Notes under the pieces: generated by a model
What the model saw: only the letters and a program-made list of their open reading frames with translations
What the model was told of the DNA's origin: nothing
Database searches by the model: none
Shown here: piece by piece, positions 1 through 8,937 of the stretch
Layout: each line of letters begins with the position of its first letter
Position numbering within the stretch: position 1 is the stretch's first letter
Position numbers and translations under genes: made by a program
Source of the DNA: JAWKTM01 sp041399085
Lineage (GTDB): Bacteria > Planctomycetota > Planctomycetia > Pirellulales > Pirellulaceae
DNA: 64,000 bases
Direction of reading: 5' to 3'
Assembly: GCA_041399085.1 (NCBI GenBank)
Contig: JAWKTM010000024.1
Span: 36,732 to 100,731, forward strand

Positions 1-1313
1 GCGTCGTTTACCAATTCGGCCACATTGTTGAGCGAGCGGAGGTCGTCGATCAAGTTTGCGTGGACGTAGATCCGCACACGTTTCACATAGTCGTCGAATT
101 GGCGTTGAGCCAATGTTTTAACGACCGGCGAGATCTCGCCCAGCGGCCGATATACGTGTTCTTTCGGGAAGTAGATGTCGACCTGAAACTGGACTTCCAG
201 CTTGACCGGCGGCGCGTCGAACAACAGTTCGTCTGGCGCGACGCGGCGGCCAATGGCTCGGCTCAGGCGATCGGCCAGCGCTTCACCGCAGGCCACTAAC
301 CAAGCATAGGGTTGTCGGGCCAAGCGTTCGTAGATTTCCGGCTGCTGGAACAAACTGTATTCTGCGAATCGCTTGTACAGTCGCCGTTTCGAGCCAAACA
401 AGCCGTCGAGCAGATCGGCGGCCGGTCCGCTGCCGGCCGCTTCGCACAACCGCTCGATCATCCGCGGCTCGTTCAATCGAAACAGCGAGTCGAGATCCAA
501 ATCACCATGCAGCAGGTAGAACGCTCGCTGCAGCATCGCGGTGGCGGAGCGCACGGCGTGATGCCAATAGACTTCGCTGAACATCACATACCGAGCGAAA
601 ACCATCATCTCGGCGGCGGTCTTTCCCTTGACATTAAGGGCCAGCCCATCGCCCGCTTCGTTCAAGCACAGGCTGCCGATCAATCGCTGGCGATCGAAGT
701 TTCGGCCGTAAGGGACGCCAGCGTGCAGACTGTCGCGCGTGAGGTAATCCATCTTGTCGATGTCGATCGGCCCGGACAGGATGCTGTGCAGAATCCGCGA
801 GCGTCGGTCGCGCGGCTTTTCCGACAACAGCGACACCACATCACGCGGTTGAATGCCCCAATCGTCGCGCAGCGTATCGGCCACTTCGCCTTCCAGCAGA
901 AAACTGTTAGCGAACAATTCGTGCTCGGGCACGCCGGGCAGATCGAGGTCTTCGATCGGATGGCAGAAAGGCCAGTGTCCCAGATCGTGCAGCAACGCGG
1001 CGACGATCAACACCTCGGCGTCTTCGGCCGAGATCGCGGCGGCAAATCGTTCGTCGTGAGCCAACTGGCGCAAGAACAGCAGGGCCATGCGGTACACGCC
1101 CAGCGAGTGCTCGAATCGCGAATGATGAGCCGCCGGATAGACCAGCGACACCAAACCAAGCTGGCTGATTTGCGAAAGTCGCCGAAACTCGGCCGTGTCG
1201 ATCAACTGCCGCACGCGCGGCGAAAGCGGGACGTCAATCTCGTCGGGGATGCGAATCAGCGACTGTCGCGAGTCGAGCAAATGCAGTTCGGGTATCTCGA
1301 TGAGCTCGCGCAT
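1..1313 (-). CDS. HD-domain phosphohydrolase, COG1078-like (3' end beyond window)
   Basis: The minus-strand frame opens at the ATG at 1313 and stays open to the left edge, about 437 codons, so the C-terminus is missing. I translated it by hand. The metal-binding HD signature is intact: an RFEHSLG segment (His69), then LLHDLGHWPFCH (His109-Asp110, His113, His118), followed by GPIDIDKMDYLTRD near residue 185. This layout matches the dGTPase-like HD superfamily (COG1078), whose members hydrolyse nucleotides or nucleotide-like substrates; the substrate here cannot be read from sequence. No signal peptide or membrane segment is seen, so it is probably cytosolic. It lies upstream of, and points the same way as, no other gene in the window. 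Family call is firm, biochemical role open. Confidence 0.85.
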   Translation of the reverse strand, partial: MRELIEIPELHLLDSRQSLIRIPDEIDVPLSPRVRQLIDTAEFRRLSQISQLGLVSLVYPAAHHSRFEHSLGVYRMALLFLRQLAHDERFAAAISAEDAEVLIVAALLHDLGHWPFCHPIEDLDLPGVPEHELFANSFLLEGEVADTLRDDWGIQPRDVVSLLSEKPRDRRSRILHSILSGPIDIDKMDYLTRDSLHAGVPYGRNFDRQRLIGSLCLNEAGDGLALNVKGKTAAEMMVFARYVMFSEVYWHHAVRSATAMLQRAFYLLHGDLDLDSLFRLNEPRMIERLCEAAGSGPAADLLDGLFGSKRRLYKRFAEYSLFQQPEIYERLARQPYAWLVACGEALADRLSRAIGRRVAPDELLFDAPPVKLEVQFQVDIYFPKEHVYRPLGEISPVVKTLAQRQFDDYVKRVRIYVHANLIDDLRSLNNVAELVND

Positions 1314-1402
1314 GGTGGGCTACTGCGTGGAAATCGGCGACGTGTGAGCAACCGCGGAACGAAGACTAGCCGCGGCAAGGTCGAGGCAAGCTTTTCCCCG
1401 GC

Positions 1403-2083
1403 TTATCCGCCGCTTTCGATCAAGGGAACTTGCATGATCAGGCACAGCAGAATCGTCGCCAGCAAATAGATGCCGTAGTGCACCATGCTCAGAACATAGT
1501 CCAGCTCGAAGCAAGCCAGTGCGATTCCGCCACCGGCCAGCACGAGCGGCGGTACGATATAGACCAACTGGAATAGCTCCCATTGCCCAATCTCGAAATA
1601 CCCCGGCAGCCAAGCGTAGATACCCCACAGCAGCGCGTAGCCGATGCCGCAGATGGCCGAACGAATTAGAGCTGGCTGCAAATCATAAGGCTCCAATTCA
1701 TCGTCGCGAAGAAAGCTGTAGCTGCCGTAAGACAGCGGCACGCCGATCAATACGGCGCCGATGGCCAAAATCACGGCCGGCGGTCCGCCCTCGGCGCCTC
1801 GTAAGATCAGGGCCAGAATCAACGCCAACAACACCGAGCCGCCAATGATGCCGCCCATCAATGGCGTGAACTTCGTCTCCGTCCGCTTGATCGGCTTGAA
1901 GACCGCTTGGCCAACTGAATTCTTGGGTCCGAAATCCTCGGGCGCGTGAACGACGACTTCTTCCGATTTGGAAGGAATCTGGATCACGGTCTTGCATTTG
2001 GGGCACGGCCCCTTTTTGCCAGCGAATTGATCGCTGACTTGAAAGCGAGACCGGCAGCCGGGACAGATAACTTGAATCGCCAT
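1403..2083 (-). CDS. Zinc-ribbon (MJ0042-type) multi-pass membrane protein
   Basis: 226 residues. Residues 5-35 hold a CPGC...CPKC zinc ribbon of the type planctomycete genomes place at the N-terminus of many uncharacterised membrane proteins. After a hydrophilic linker come several hydrophobic segments: about 75-95, 102-122, 140-162, 172-192 and 198-220. The likely topology is an N-terminal zinc ribbon in the cytoplasm and a four- to five-helix membrane domain. ATG at 2083 directly precedes the ribbon, which fixes the start. It is co-oriented with the membrane gene and rnr to its right, with an 87-base gap to the next gene. No specific function is recognised; the ribbon may sense or bind a protein or nucleic-acid partner, which is inference only. 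Confidence 0.75.
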   Translation of the reverse strand: MAIQVICPGCRSRFQVSDQFAGKKGPCPKCKTVIQIPSKSEEVVVHAPEDFGPKNSVGQAVFKPIKRTETKFTPLMGGIIGGSVLLALILALILRGAEGGPPAVILAIGAVLIGVPLSYGSYSFLRDDELEPYDLQPALIRSAICGIGYALLWGIYAWLPGYFEIGQWELFQLVYIVPPLVLAGGGIALACFELDYVLSMVHYGIYLLATILLCLIMQVPLIESGG

Positions 2084-2170
2084 GAATGCGTCTCGAGCGG
2101 CGGATTGCGGGAGAAGACGCCACTAGTTTGACAGACCGCCGTCGATCGTCAAGAACGCGAATCGGCTCGG

Positions 2171-2782
2171 CTAGACGAAGACTTGGACCATCAGATTTCC
2201 GATCAGCACGGCGCTCAGAATCCAGCAGGTCGTCATGTGTCGCCGAATGCGATACCGCCGCTCGCTTTGTTCGACCAAGGTCACCAACAGCCCCACCAAA
2301 CCACCGACGACCGGCGCACACAGAACATCGAACATCGGAGTCGCGGAGAACGAACGAGAGACGGTCAACGGGATCAGTCCCATCGTGGCCAGCGCAATTA
2401 CGGCGCCGACCGCGATGCGCGCGTAGGGCTGGTCCGACCGCACGGCCCCGACCGCTCCGCCCGTGAGCATGCCGACCGCCGTCCAAGCGATGCAGAAAAT
2501 CAACCCCTCGCGGCTTTCACCGCTAACCGACAGATAACCGCTAACGCCGATCAAAACCGCCCAGAAAGCGGAAATCGCCGGTCGCCCCGTCGCCAATCCT
2601 TGGGCCGCGCCGGAAACCGCTCCGCACACAATCACGACCAGCGTGCCGACCAGCAGCCATGTCGAACCGAACTGGCGCAAGTAGCCCAAAACTAGCGACA
2701 GCGTGAACATCGTCCACAACAGCGACGCGATCGTGAACTGGCGCGATGACGGAGCGGGCAACGCAGCGGCGTCGGAGGTCAT
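2171..2782 (-). CDS. Hypothetical multi-pass membrane protein
   Basis: 203 residues with about five hydrophobic segments (roughly 18-36, 43-62, 70-86, 95-118, 125-145, 155-172) and a final one at the C-terminus (188-203). No catalytic or ligand-binding motif is visible. The start ATG at 2782 overlaps the TGA of rnr by four bases (ATGA), so translation is probably coupled to rnr and the two are likely one transcription unit. The N-terminal phrase FTIASLLWTMFTLSLVLGYL resembles the short membrane-anchor segment often seen in planctomycete hypothetical proteins, but I cannot assign a family. Gene reality is supported by the overlap, by clean hydrophobic periodicity and by the lack of a convincing competing frame. 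Confidence 0.7.
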   Translation of the reverse strand: MTSDAAALPAPSSRQFTIASLLWTMFTLSLVLGYLRQFGSTWLLVGTLVVIVCGAVSGAAQGLATGRPAISAFWAVLIGVSGYLSVSGESREGLIFCIAWTAVGMLTGGAVGAVRSDQPYARIAVGAVIALATMGLIPLTVSRSFSATPMFDVLCAPVVGGLVGLLVTLVEQSERRYRIRRHMTTCWILSAVLIGNLMVQVFV

Positions 2783-5154
2783 GACCGTTTCCGTTTTCCT
2801 TTCGGGGGTCGAGTCGACTTCTTGCGGCGCGACGAGCCTTCCTGCTCGCCGCCCCGCGTCTTGCGTCCGCGTGTCGCCGGCTTCGAGCGAGCTTTTCTCG
2901 GCGGAGCTTGTCCCGGACGAGGCATCTTTTTCACGAGGCGGAAATCCAACTGCCGCCGGTCAATGTCCACCCGCGCGATCGCCACTCGCAACAAGTCGCC
3001 CAGCCGGAACTGGTTCCCTTCGCGCCGTCCCGACAAACTGTGAGTCGACTTCTCGTAGTCGAAGTAATCATCGCCCAACGCCGTCACGTGGATTAAACCT
3101 TCGGCCGGCAAGTCGATGCCTTGCACGAACAAGCCGTACTCTTCGACGCCGGTTATCACGGCGTCCATCTCCTCGCCGATGCGAGTGGACAAGTACGTCA
3201 ACAGCTTGACTTTGACCAACTCGCGTTCGGCCCGTTCGGCCCGCTGTTCGCGCCGCGAGCAATGATCGCCCAACAACATCTGCTGATCGAAATCATCCGC
3301 CGGACGCCGCCCGGCCATGATCGCGTCCAGCATCCGATGAATCGTCAGATCGGGATAGCGGCGAATGGGGGACGTGAAATGACAGTACTGATCGCTGTTC
3401 AACGCGTAATGGCCTTCGACCTCGGGGCTGTAGACCGCCTTCTGCATCGCACGCAGCACGGCGTAATGCACCGCATGTTCCTGCGGCTCGCCCTGCACGG
3501 CCTCGACCACGCGTTTGATCTCGAAGCGGCTCCGCAGATGCTCGCAATCGATCCCCAACTCCTTCACGAAATCGGTCAGCATATCCAGCTTTTCCGGCTT
3601 CGGCGGAGCATGCACGCGGCGAAGGAAATTCAGCTCGCGGTCGTTCAGCAAACTGGCCACCGCTTCGTTCGCCGCCAACATGAACTCCTCGATAATTTGA
3701 TGGCTCTCGGTGTGCTCGACCAAATGAGCTCCAGCCACCCGGCCGTCTTTATCGATATCGATCTTGGTCTCGGGCAACGTCAGTTCGATCGCCCCGCCAT
3801 CCAATCGCCGGCGGCGTAACACCATCGCCAGTTCGTGCATTCGGCCAACTAGCTCAAACACTTCGGGCGTCAGTTTCTCGCGCCACGCGTCGCGATCCGC
3901 CAGATACTCGTCGACCTCTTCGTAGGTGAACCGCCGCTTGCTCTGAATCGCGGCGTTACAAGTCTCCGTATCGACGCGAATCCCTTCGGGCGTGAACTCG
4001 ATGAAAGCCGTCTTGGCAAAACGGAGTCGGTTGGGCTGCAAGCTGGCCAGGTTGTTCGAGATGATCTCGGGCAACATCGGAATCACGCGATCCGGCAAGT
4101 AAACGCTGGTCGCGCGATCGCGAGCTTCGTCGTCCAGCGCCGACCCCGCCGGGACGAAATGCGAGACGTCGGCGATATGCACACCCAATCGCCAATGTCC
4201 ATTGTCCAGCCGCTCGAGCGAAATCGCATCGTCGAAATCGCGCGCGTCGATCGGGTCGATCGTGATGATCGTCATTCCGGTCAAATCCCGCCGACCTTCC
4301 GGCACGGATTCGTCGAACGCCTGAGCTTGCTGGCGAGCAACATCCAACGCCGCGGCGGGAAACGCATCCGGCAAATTGAACTCGCGAATGATCGACAGCG
4401 TGTCGACGCCCGGCTCGCCTTTCGCGCCCAGCACCTCAACCACGACGCCTTCGCCGTCATGGGCGTGCGCGGGAAAGCGGACCATTTCCACGACGACTTT
4501 GTCGCCATCCTGCACGTTCTTCGCGCCCGGATCGCCCACATAGATCGGCTCGTTGAAGACGCCGCCGTCCACCACGACGCGTCCCACGCCCCCGGTCGAT
4601 GAATAGGTGCCGACAAAACGATTGGTCTCGCGTTCCAGCACCGAAACGATCTCGCCCGCCTGCCGCAAGGCTTCGCCCCCGCGCCCATCATCGCGCCGCC
4701 CGCCTTCACGCCGCCGATGATGCCCTCCACGCGACAAACGGACTTCCACCGTATCGCCGTCGTGGGCGTCCAGCGTCTTGCGAGCCGGGATGAAGATATC
4801 CTCCGTCGGCTGCTTCACGCCGGCGGCCAACTTCGGGCGAACAAAGCCAAACCCAGCGGCCGCTCGGCGAAACACGCCCACGATCAGCCCCTTGTCGCGT
4901 TTCTTCTCTTGCCCCGCCGGCCGAACCAAATGCTTGGTCCCATAAGAAAGCAGTCCGCGTTTGGCCAGTCGCTTCACCGCTCGCCGCACATCCTGTTTCT
5001 GTTCGGGCGGATAATTCAGCTTCTTGGCAATCACGCGCGGTTTGACCGGCTGGTAGTTGGGCGCGTTGACTAAGTCCAAGATGGCTTGTTGCAGTTCGGG
5101 ATTTTCCGCCAAGAGATTGGCTCCAGATGTGAGAAAAGATAGCCGTCGAGTCAC
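2779..5154 (-). CDS. rnr: Ribonuclease R (RNase II/VacB family exoribonuclease)
   Basis: 791 residues, close to the usual 720-820 of RNase R. Order of domains: N-terminal winged-helix/OB region (1-80), cold-shock RNA-binding domains (about 85-245), the RNB catalytic domain (about 290-640) and a C-terminal S1 domain (about 665-745), then a Lys/Arg-rich tail ending KGKRKRS. The Mg2+-binding aspartates are visible in TIITIDPIDARDFDDAISL (Asp300, Asp303, Asp308, Asp309). RNase R degrades structured RNA 3'-to-5' and processes mRNA, rRNA and tmRNA-tagged messages in the cytoplasm. A Gly/Arg/Asp-rich low-complexity insert (about 142-163) sits between the cold-shock segments. It overlaps the downstream membrane gene by four bases. 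ATG at 5154 gives a full N-terminal domain. Confidence 0.95.
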   Translation of the reverse strand: MTRRLSFLTSGANLLAENPELQQAILDLVNAPNYQPVKPRVIAKKLNYPPEQKQDVRRAVKRLAKRGLLSYGTKHLVRPAGQEKKRDKGLIVGVFRRAAAGFGFVRPKLAAGVKQPTEDIFIPARKTLDAHDGDTVEVRLSRGGHHRRREGGRRDDGRGGEALRQAGEIVSVLERETNRFVGTYSSTGGVGRVVVDGGVFNEPIYVGDPGAKNVQDGDKVVVEMVRFPAHAHDGEGVVVEVLGAKGEPGVDTLSIIREFNLPDAFPAAALDVARQQAQAFDESVPEGRRDLTGMTIITIDPIDARDFDDAISLERLDNGHWRLGVHIADVSHFVPAGSALDDEARDRATSVYLPDRVIPMLPEIISNNLASLQPNRLRFAKTAFIEFTPEGIRVDTETCNAAIQSKRRFTYEEVDEYLADRDAWREKLTPEVFELVGRMHELAMVLRRRRLDGGAIELTLPETKIDIDKDGRVAGAHLVEHTESHQIIEEFMLAANEAVASLLNDRELNFLRRVHAPPKPEKLDMLTDFVKELGIDCEHLRSRFEIKRVVEAVQGEPQEHAVHYAVLRAMQKAVYSPEVEGHYALNSDQYCHFTSPIRRYPDLTIHRMLDAIMAGRRPADDFDQQMLLGDHCSRREQRAERAERELVKVKLLTYLSTRIGEEMDAVITGVEEYGLFVQGIDLPAEGLIHVTALGDDYFDYEKSTHSLSGRREGNQFRLGDLLRVAIARVDIDRRQLDFRLVKKMPRPGQAPPRKARSKPATRGRKTRGGEQEGSSRRKKSTRPPKGKRKRS

Positions 5155-5363
5155 GCCGTCGATTATGGCCCAAATCGAACGCTGAAGCGAGTTTAAGCCA
5201 TGTCACTTTTACGCGGAACGAGCTCAAGCTAGTCTATATCCGTCGCCGTGTGAACTGAGCCAATCGGTCGACGGTGACAGTGAGAGCCACACGGCAATAC
5301 TTCCGTTTGTCTCGAAGTCGCGTTTGGAAATCGCGAAGAACCGGGACGATAAGCGATGTTTCG

Positions 5364-5393
5364 TTGACAAGCTTTGTGTTCGCTCGATACATT
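5364..5393 (+). promoter_or_regulatory. Sigma-70-like promoter before the nucleotidyltransferase module
   Basis: A perfect -35 hexamer TTGACA (5364-5369) is followed after 18 bases by TACATT (5388-5393, four of six matches to TATAAT). The expected start of transcription near 5400 lies about 58 bases before the ATG at 5458, and an AAGGTGAG Shine-Dalgarno-like stretch sits just before that ATG. This is the only clear signal in the 303-base gap between rnr (divergent) and the module; I see no gene in the rest of the gap. It implies the module has its own promoter. Confidence 0.45.
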
Positions 5394-5457
5394 TTGGGAT
5401 CGGACGAGCCATTGCGGAATACGATGCTTGGGATGGCTGAAAAGGTGAGAAATTAGC

Positions 5458-6039
5458 ATGAAGGGGGATTTCATTCCACTTTGGACTTCCGCGGGTGTAT
5501 TGCCTCCGGTCGATGTCATCGAGCCAACGTCACAAGCTCGCTCACCCTACCGCATCACCTTGACGGATTTGGTTTTGCGGTTTGCCACTTCAGTCGACCG
5601 TTGCCGAATCCTCGACGGACTGCTGCGCTATCGCAAGGCATTGCATTCCGCCGGGTTATCGAAGGGTTTTCAATGGGTAGATGGCAGTTTTCTGGAGAAT
5701 GTCGAGCTAATTCGCGGGCGTTCACCAGGCGACATTGACGTCGTAACGTTTTTTGAATTGCCATCGGGAACTACCGAATTCGATTTGGATCGAGAGCATC
5801 CTAACTTGTTCGATCATGCCTTTGTGAAGGCGAGTTACTTTGTCGACTCCTATCCTCAAAACCTTGATACGCCTCCGAATGAATTGGTGTGGTGGAGTTC
5901 CTATTGGTATGGCGTGTGGTCCCATCAGCGCGATTCATTATTGTGGAAAGGGTTCTTGTCGATTGACCTGGATATCGCCGACGACTTGGATGCGTCGCTA
6001 CAACTTGTCAAGTTGACGAAGGAGGTCGAATCATCATGA
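5458..6039 (+). CDS. DUF6932-like minimal nucleotidyltransferase
   Basis: 193 residues. The stretch FQWVDGSFLENVELIRGRSP followed by GDIDVV contains the nucleotidyltransferase signature: Gly76-Ser77, then Asp92-x-Asp94. The later WYGVWSHQRDSLLWKG segment (about 158-173) also fits the DUF6932 family, which groups small, uncharacterised MNT-like proteins. Such enzymes transfer NMP groups to RNA, protein or small molecules; the substrate here is unknown. ATG at 5458 has an AAGGTGAG Shine-Dalgarno-like sequence nine bases upstream. The stop overlaps the next ATG by four bases, so the two genes are translationally coupled. Two sequence lines I counted inside this gene are 50% GC, against 62% for a counted line in rnr, which suggests acquisition by transfer. 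The family call rests on motif memory. Confidence 0.7.
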   Translation: MKGDFIPLWTSAGVLPPVDVIEPTSQARSPYRITLTDLVLRFATSVDRCRILDGLLRYRKALHSAGLSKGFQWVDGSFLENVELIRGRSPGDIDVVTFFELPSGTTEFDLDREHPNLFDHAFVKASYFVDSYPQNLDTPPNELVWWSSYWYGVWSHQRDSLLWKGFLSIDLDIADDLDASLQLVKLTKEVESS

Positions 6040-6965
6040 ACTACCGACAGTATCAATCGCTCGTCGCCGAGCGCAACGCGGTCGCCGAGATGTTGGAGCG
6101 AATACCTCCCGAACAGGTGATTTCACGCAAGGGCGCTAGCGGGCGACTGGCCGCGATTCAAGCGGAGCTGGATGCGGTCGAATCCGCGCCTCGTCGCCCC
6201 TTGTCGGGACGACTCACATTCGACGGCCGACCCGTAATCCGCAGTCATGGCATGTTCGCGGACTTCGGCGCGAAAGCGATGGCCGCATTTTCCGATACCG
6301 TTGCCGTACTCACAGCCGCGAAATCGGGAGCATTGGCGGACTCGGGACCGATTCCCAATCGAGAGCAAAATCAAGTTCTGATCACGGGAACCGCACTCGG
6401 ATCGTTTGGATTTGAAATCGAGGAGCAGCCGACACAACTGGCAGATTTCGGCGACAAGACACCCGTCGCGGTGGCGTTAGAGGAAACGATTCGCTTGCTG
6501 GAAAGCGTTGCGGCCAGCGACGATGAACTTACCGATGCAGTGGCCGGCCTTGATCGGCGGGTCGTTCGCACACTGAAGAATTTCCTCGAAGTGCTCGCGT
6601 CCGGCGAAGCTATTTGCAGTCTCGAGGTTGATGGGCGACGGTTCGGCTTTACCAGTGTCGGACAAGTTCGCAATGCGGTAAATCGACTCGCCGACGACAA
6701 TATTCACGAAGTGGAGCAAACGTTTTTCGGCGAGTTCATCGGTTGCATGCCGGCAAGCCGCCAATTCGAGTTCCATGTCGCGTCGGACAAACAGGTGATA
6801 AAAGGACGTATCGGTTCGGATGTTTCTGAACCGGAACTTATCAACCTACATTTAAATCAGCCGACCCAATTGACGCTTACGGCAATCCGGGCCGGCAATG
6901 GTCGGGTCAAGTACGTGTTGCGGGCATTACCGGATTGGCCCGACTCAGAAGGCAAACCATCGTGA
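6036..6965 (+). CDS. Unrecognised partner protein of the nucleotidyltransferase module
   Basis: 309 residues, starting with ATGA overlap to the upstream nucleotidyltransferase. I do not recognise a family. The N-terminus (1-55) is charged and helical, with heptad-like spacing that could form a coiled coil. Residues 55-145 are mixed, including the phrase LITGTALGSFGFEIEEQ. Residues 150-190 look helical (VALEETIRLLESVAASDDEL). The C-terminal third (about 195-305) alternates beta-like segments, ending in LTLTAIRAGNGRVKYVLRAL. No membrane segment, signal peptide or nuclease motif is visible. The strict coupling suggests the product modifies, is modified by, or restrains the transferase. Antitoxin, effector or sensor are all possible; none is shown by the sequence. 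Nothing else follows in the operon. Confidence 0.7.
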   Translation: MNYRQYQSLVAERNAVAEMLERIPPEQVISRKGASGRLAAIQAELDAVESAPRRPLSGRLTFDGRPVIRSHGMFADFGAKAMAAFSDTVAVLTAAKSGALADSGPIPNREQNQVLITGTALGSFGFEIEEQPTQLADFGDKTPVAVALEETIRLLESVAASDDELTDAVAGLDRRVVRTLKNFLEVLASGEAICSLEVDGRRFGFTSVGQVRNAVNRLADDNIHEVEQTFFGEFIGCMPASRQFEFHVASDKQVIKGRIGSDVSEPELINLHLNQPTQLTLTAIRAGNGRVKYVLRALPDWPDSEGKPS

Positions 6966-7007
6966 AGCCGGTACCTTGTAGGCCGCTGAGCGGGATTTGG
7001 TCACGAT

Positions 7008-7241
7008 CTATAAGGTCGGAGGCGGTGAATAAGGATTCTCGTTGTCCCGCCGAGATTCACCAGAAGCCGTGGACGCAAACGGTTGGTCGCCGTACGCTAG
7101 CTTTCGCCGAACACCGGTCTGCTCCAACAGATCCATGCTCTCACGAAACGGTTTTCGACCGCGCTGAGCAACGCGGACCCAGTGTTGCCCCAGGCCGATG
7201 GCAAACATAAGAAACGCACAGAATAGAGCCAGAAACAGCAT
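7008..7241 (-). CDS. Small membrane-anchored protein with ENPYSPP C-terminus
   Basis: 77 residues from an ATG at 7241. A single hydrophobic helix at the N-terminus (MLFLALFCAFLMFAIGLGQH) is followed by a basic segment and a hydrophilic tail ending DNENPYSPPPTL. The NPYxSP-like ending is a recurring short motif in planctomycete proteins, as I recall it, and is my main reason for calling this a gene rather than a shadow. No competing frame on the other strand shows protein-like composition. The function is unknown. It is convergent with the preceding module and stands alone in its orientation, 86 bases from the broken esterase. Confidence 0.55.
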   Translation of the reverse strand: MLFLALFCAFLMFAIGLGQHWVRVAQRGRKPFRESMDLLEQTGVRRKLAYGDQPFASTASGESRRDNENPYSPPPTL

Positions 7242-7327
7242 CGCTCATCTCACAATCATACCGCTTGGCGATCGCGGACTTTGTTTGCGGCAGAAAGCTT
7301 AGCGTTCTCGCCGCATCCTTGGCGCAC

Positions 7328-8645
7328 TCACTTATCGCGTGAGAATTCTTGTTTCATGAATTCCAGAGGTGAGATTCGTTCGTCGTCGCCTAACACTTGA
7401 TTGCCCGCGTAGACCAAACAACGAAGCTCTAACGCGTCCATCTTGTCCTTTAAGAGCTTGCCGAAGCGGGCGTGGTGGATACCGATGCCGACGTCGGTAA
7501 TCGGTTGGTCGAGCGGGGCGGAGTAGCTGAGCATTGCGGGTGGATCATCTTTTGTGAGATGTGTGATCGGAGAACACTCTTCGAATAATTGGTATTTCGC
7601 CATCGGGAAGATTGTCTAGCTGTTCCAAATCCACATCGTACAGACGAGCCAATGCGCCGTGCTTATAGGTATCTGACTCCGGGAACAACTTGCGGATAGC
7701 GCGCGGGTCGTAGGTGGTCTGACCGCCCACCACCATCATGCAGCTTAGACGTGTTGATTCGCGTAACACCGGGTCGTCACTGTTCGCGTCGGCCAAGTCG
7801 TCATGGAATCCCAGCCACAAGGAAATCCCGGCCCCGGCCGAACCGCCCGTCGCCGCGACTTTCGCGGGATTGATGTTCCACTGTTTCGCGTGATGTCGAA
7901 TGAATTGGACGGCGCGAGCACTGTCATGAAACGAAGCCGGCGCGATCGCTTGGGACGAGAAGCGATAGGTGATCGCGGCCACGGAAATGCCCGACTCCAA
8001 ACACTGTTCTAGCAGTTGAGGACTCACACTCTTATCGCCTCCCAGAAAGCCGCCGCCATGAATCGAAACGAGAATTGGCGTGGGCTTATCGGAGTCGGCC
8101 AGCCACAGGTCCATCACGTTCCGCTCGTGCGGTCCATATTTGACATTCGCCTGTGTCGGTGGTTTCTGCTGCTGTACGCGTTGAGGCAGACGCACCTGGG
8201 TCCGCTGCTCATCGGTGAGCAACTCCAGCAATTTGCTTCGCACGTCGGCGGCCAATTGATTGCGTTGCCCGAGGAGTTTAGTTTGCTCGGCTTTCTGTTC
8301 GTCGCTGAGTTGCACGGCCGCGTTGACCGCGTCTCGCAAGGCTTGTCCCGTTTTGCCGGCATCTCGCGCTTGCTGAAACGCTTCGCGCCGCGCCCGTTGT
8401 TGTTCGTCGGTCACAATGGCGTTCCATTGCCGCTGGTTCTCCTCCAGCTTCGGCACGAACTGCTCGCGCAATTTGGCGACTTCGGCCAATTGCGACTCGT
8501 TGAAGTCCACGCCCGGCAGGCTAAACATCTGCTGAAACGGCTCGGCAGCTTCACGGCGCGGGGCCTGACGCGGGTTGTCCTGCGCGTGCGCGATCGTGAT
8601 GCCAAGCAGCAATAGGGTGATCGGCAAGGCGAATATATGCCTCAT
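7328..8645 (-). pseudogene. Secreted alpha/beta-hydrolase (esterase), frameshifted near 7605
   Basis: Read from ATG 8645, the product starts with a signal peptide (MRHIFALPITLLLLGITIAHAQ). A Gln/Glu-rich helical region with EF-hand-free LTxEQ-type repeats follows (LSDEQKAEQTKLL, LTDEQRTQVRL). The hydrolase domain comes next, with the oxyanion motif HGGGFLGG and nucleophile elbow GGSAGAG. The first frame runs to a stop at 7545. The rest of the fold (SPITHLTKDDPPAMLSYS... DVGIGIHHARFGKLL, which should contain the catalytic Asp and His) is in a second frame, 7328-7603. One extra base, or two missing, near the GGG at 7605-7607 would explain this. It could be a true pseudogene or a sequencing error. 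The intact enzyme would be a periplasmic carboxylesterase of the BD-FAE/lipase type. Confidence 0.8.
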
Positions 8646-8937
8646 GGCGTGAACTCCGAGAGAAAGGAACCGAGGGATCGAACGTCGAGCCAACGTGCGT
8701 CGGATTATACTGCTTGGCTGATCTGTTTTGGGTGGCAGCCAGTTCCATCCGCTACGCATTCGCGAATCCAAGGACGGACTTCCGAGCTTCGCTGGTTCCG
8801 GTGCGGAGGTGGAAAAACTTGCCATATATCGGCGTTGCAGCGACAATCGCTGAATCGCCGCCACGAATTACATCGACCGGCTAAGCCGGCGTGGAAGATT
8901 ACGAACAGCATTCGTCCAACCAACAGGGGAAACCATT

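Noticed and set aside
312..1469. 385-residue plus-strand frame over the left end
   Set aside because: It is antisense to the HD-domain gene, whose catalytic motifs are clear, and has low-complexity Gln/Arg composition.
5274..5456. 60-residue plus-strand frame upstream of the nucleotidyltransferase
   Set aside because: It contains the promoter-like sequence, is basic without structure and lacks a ribosome site.
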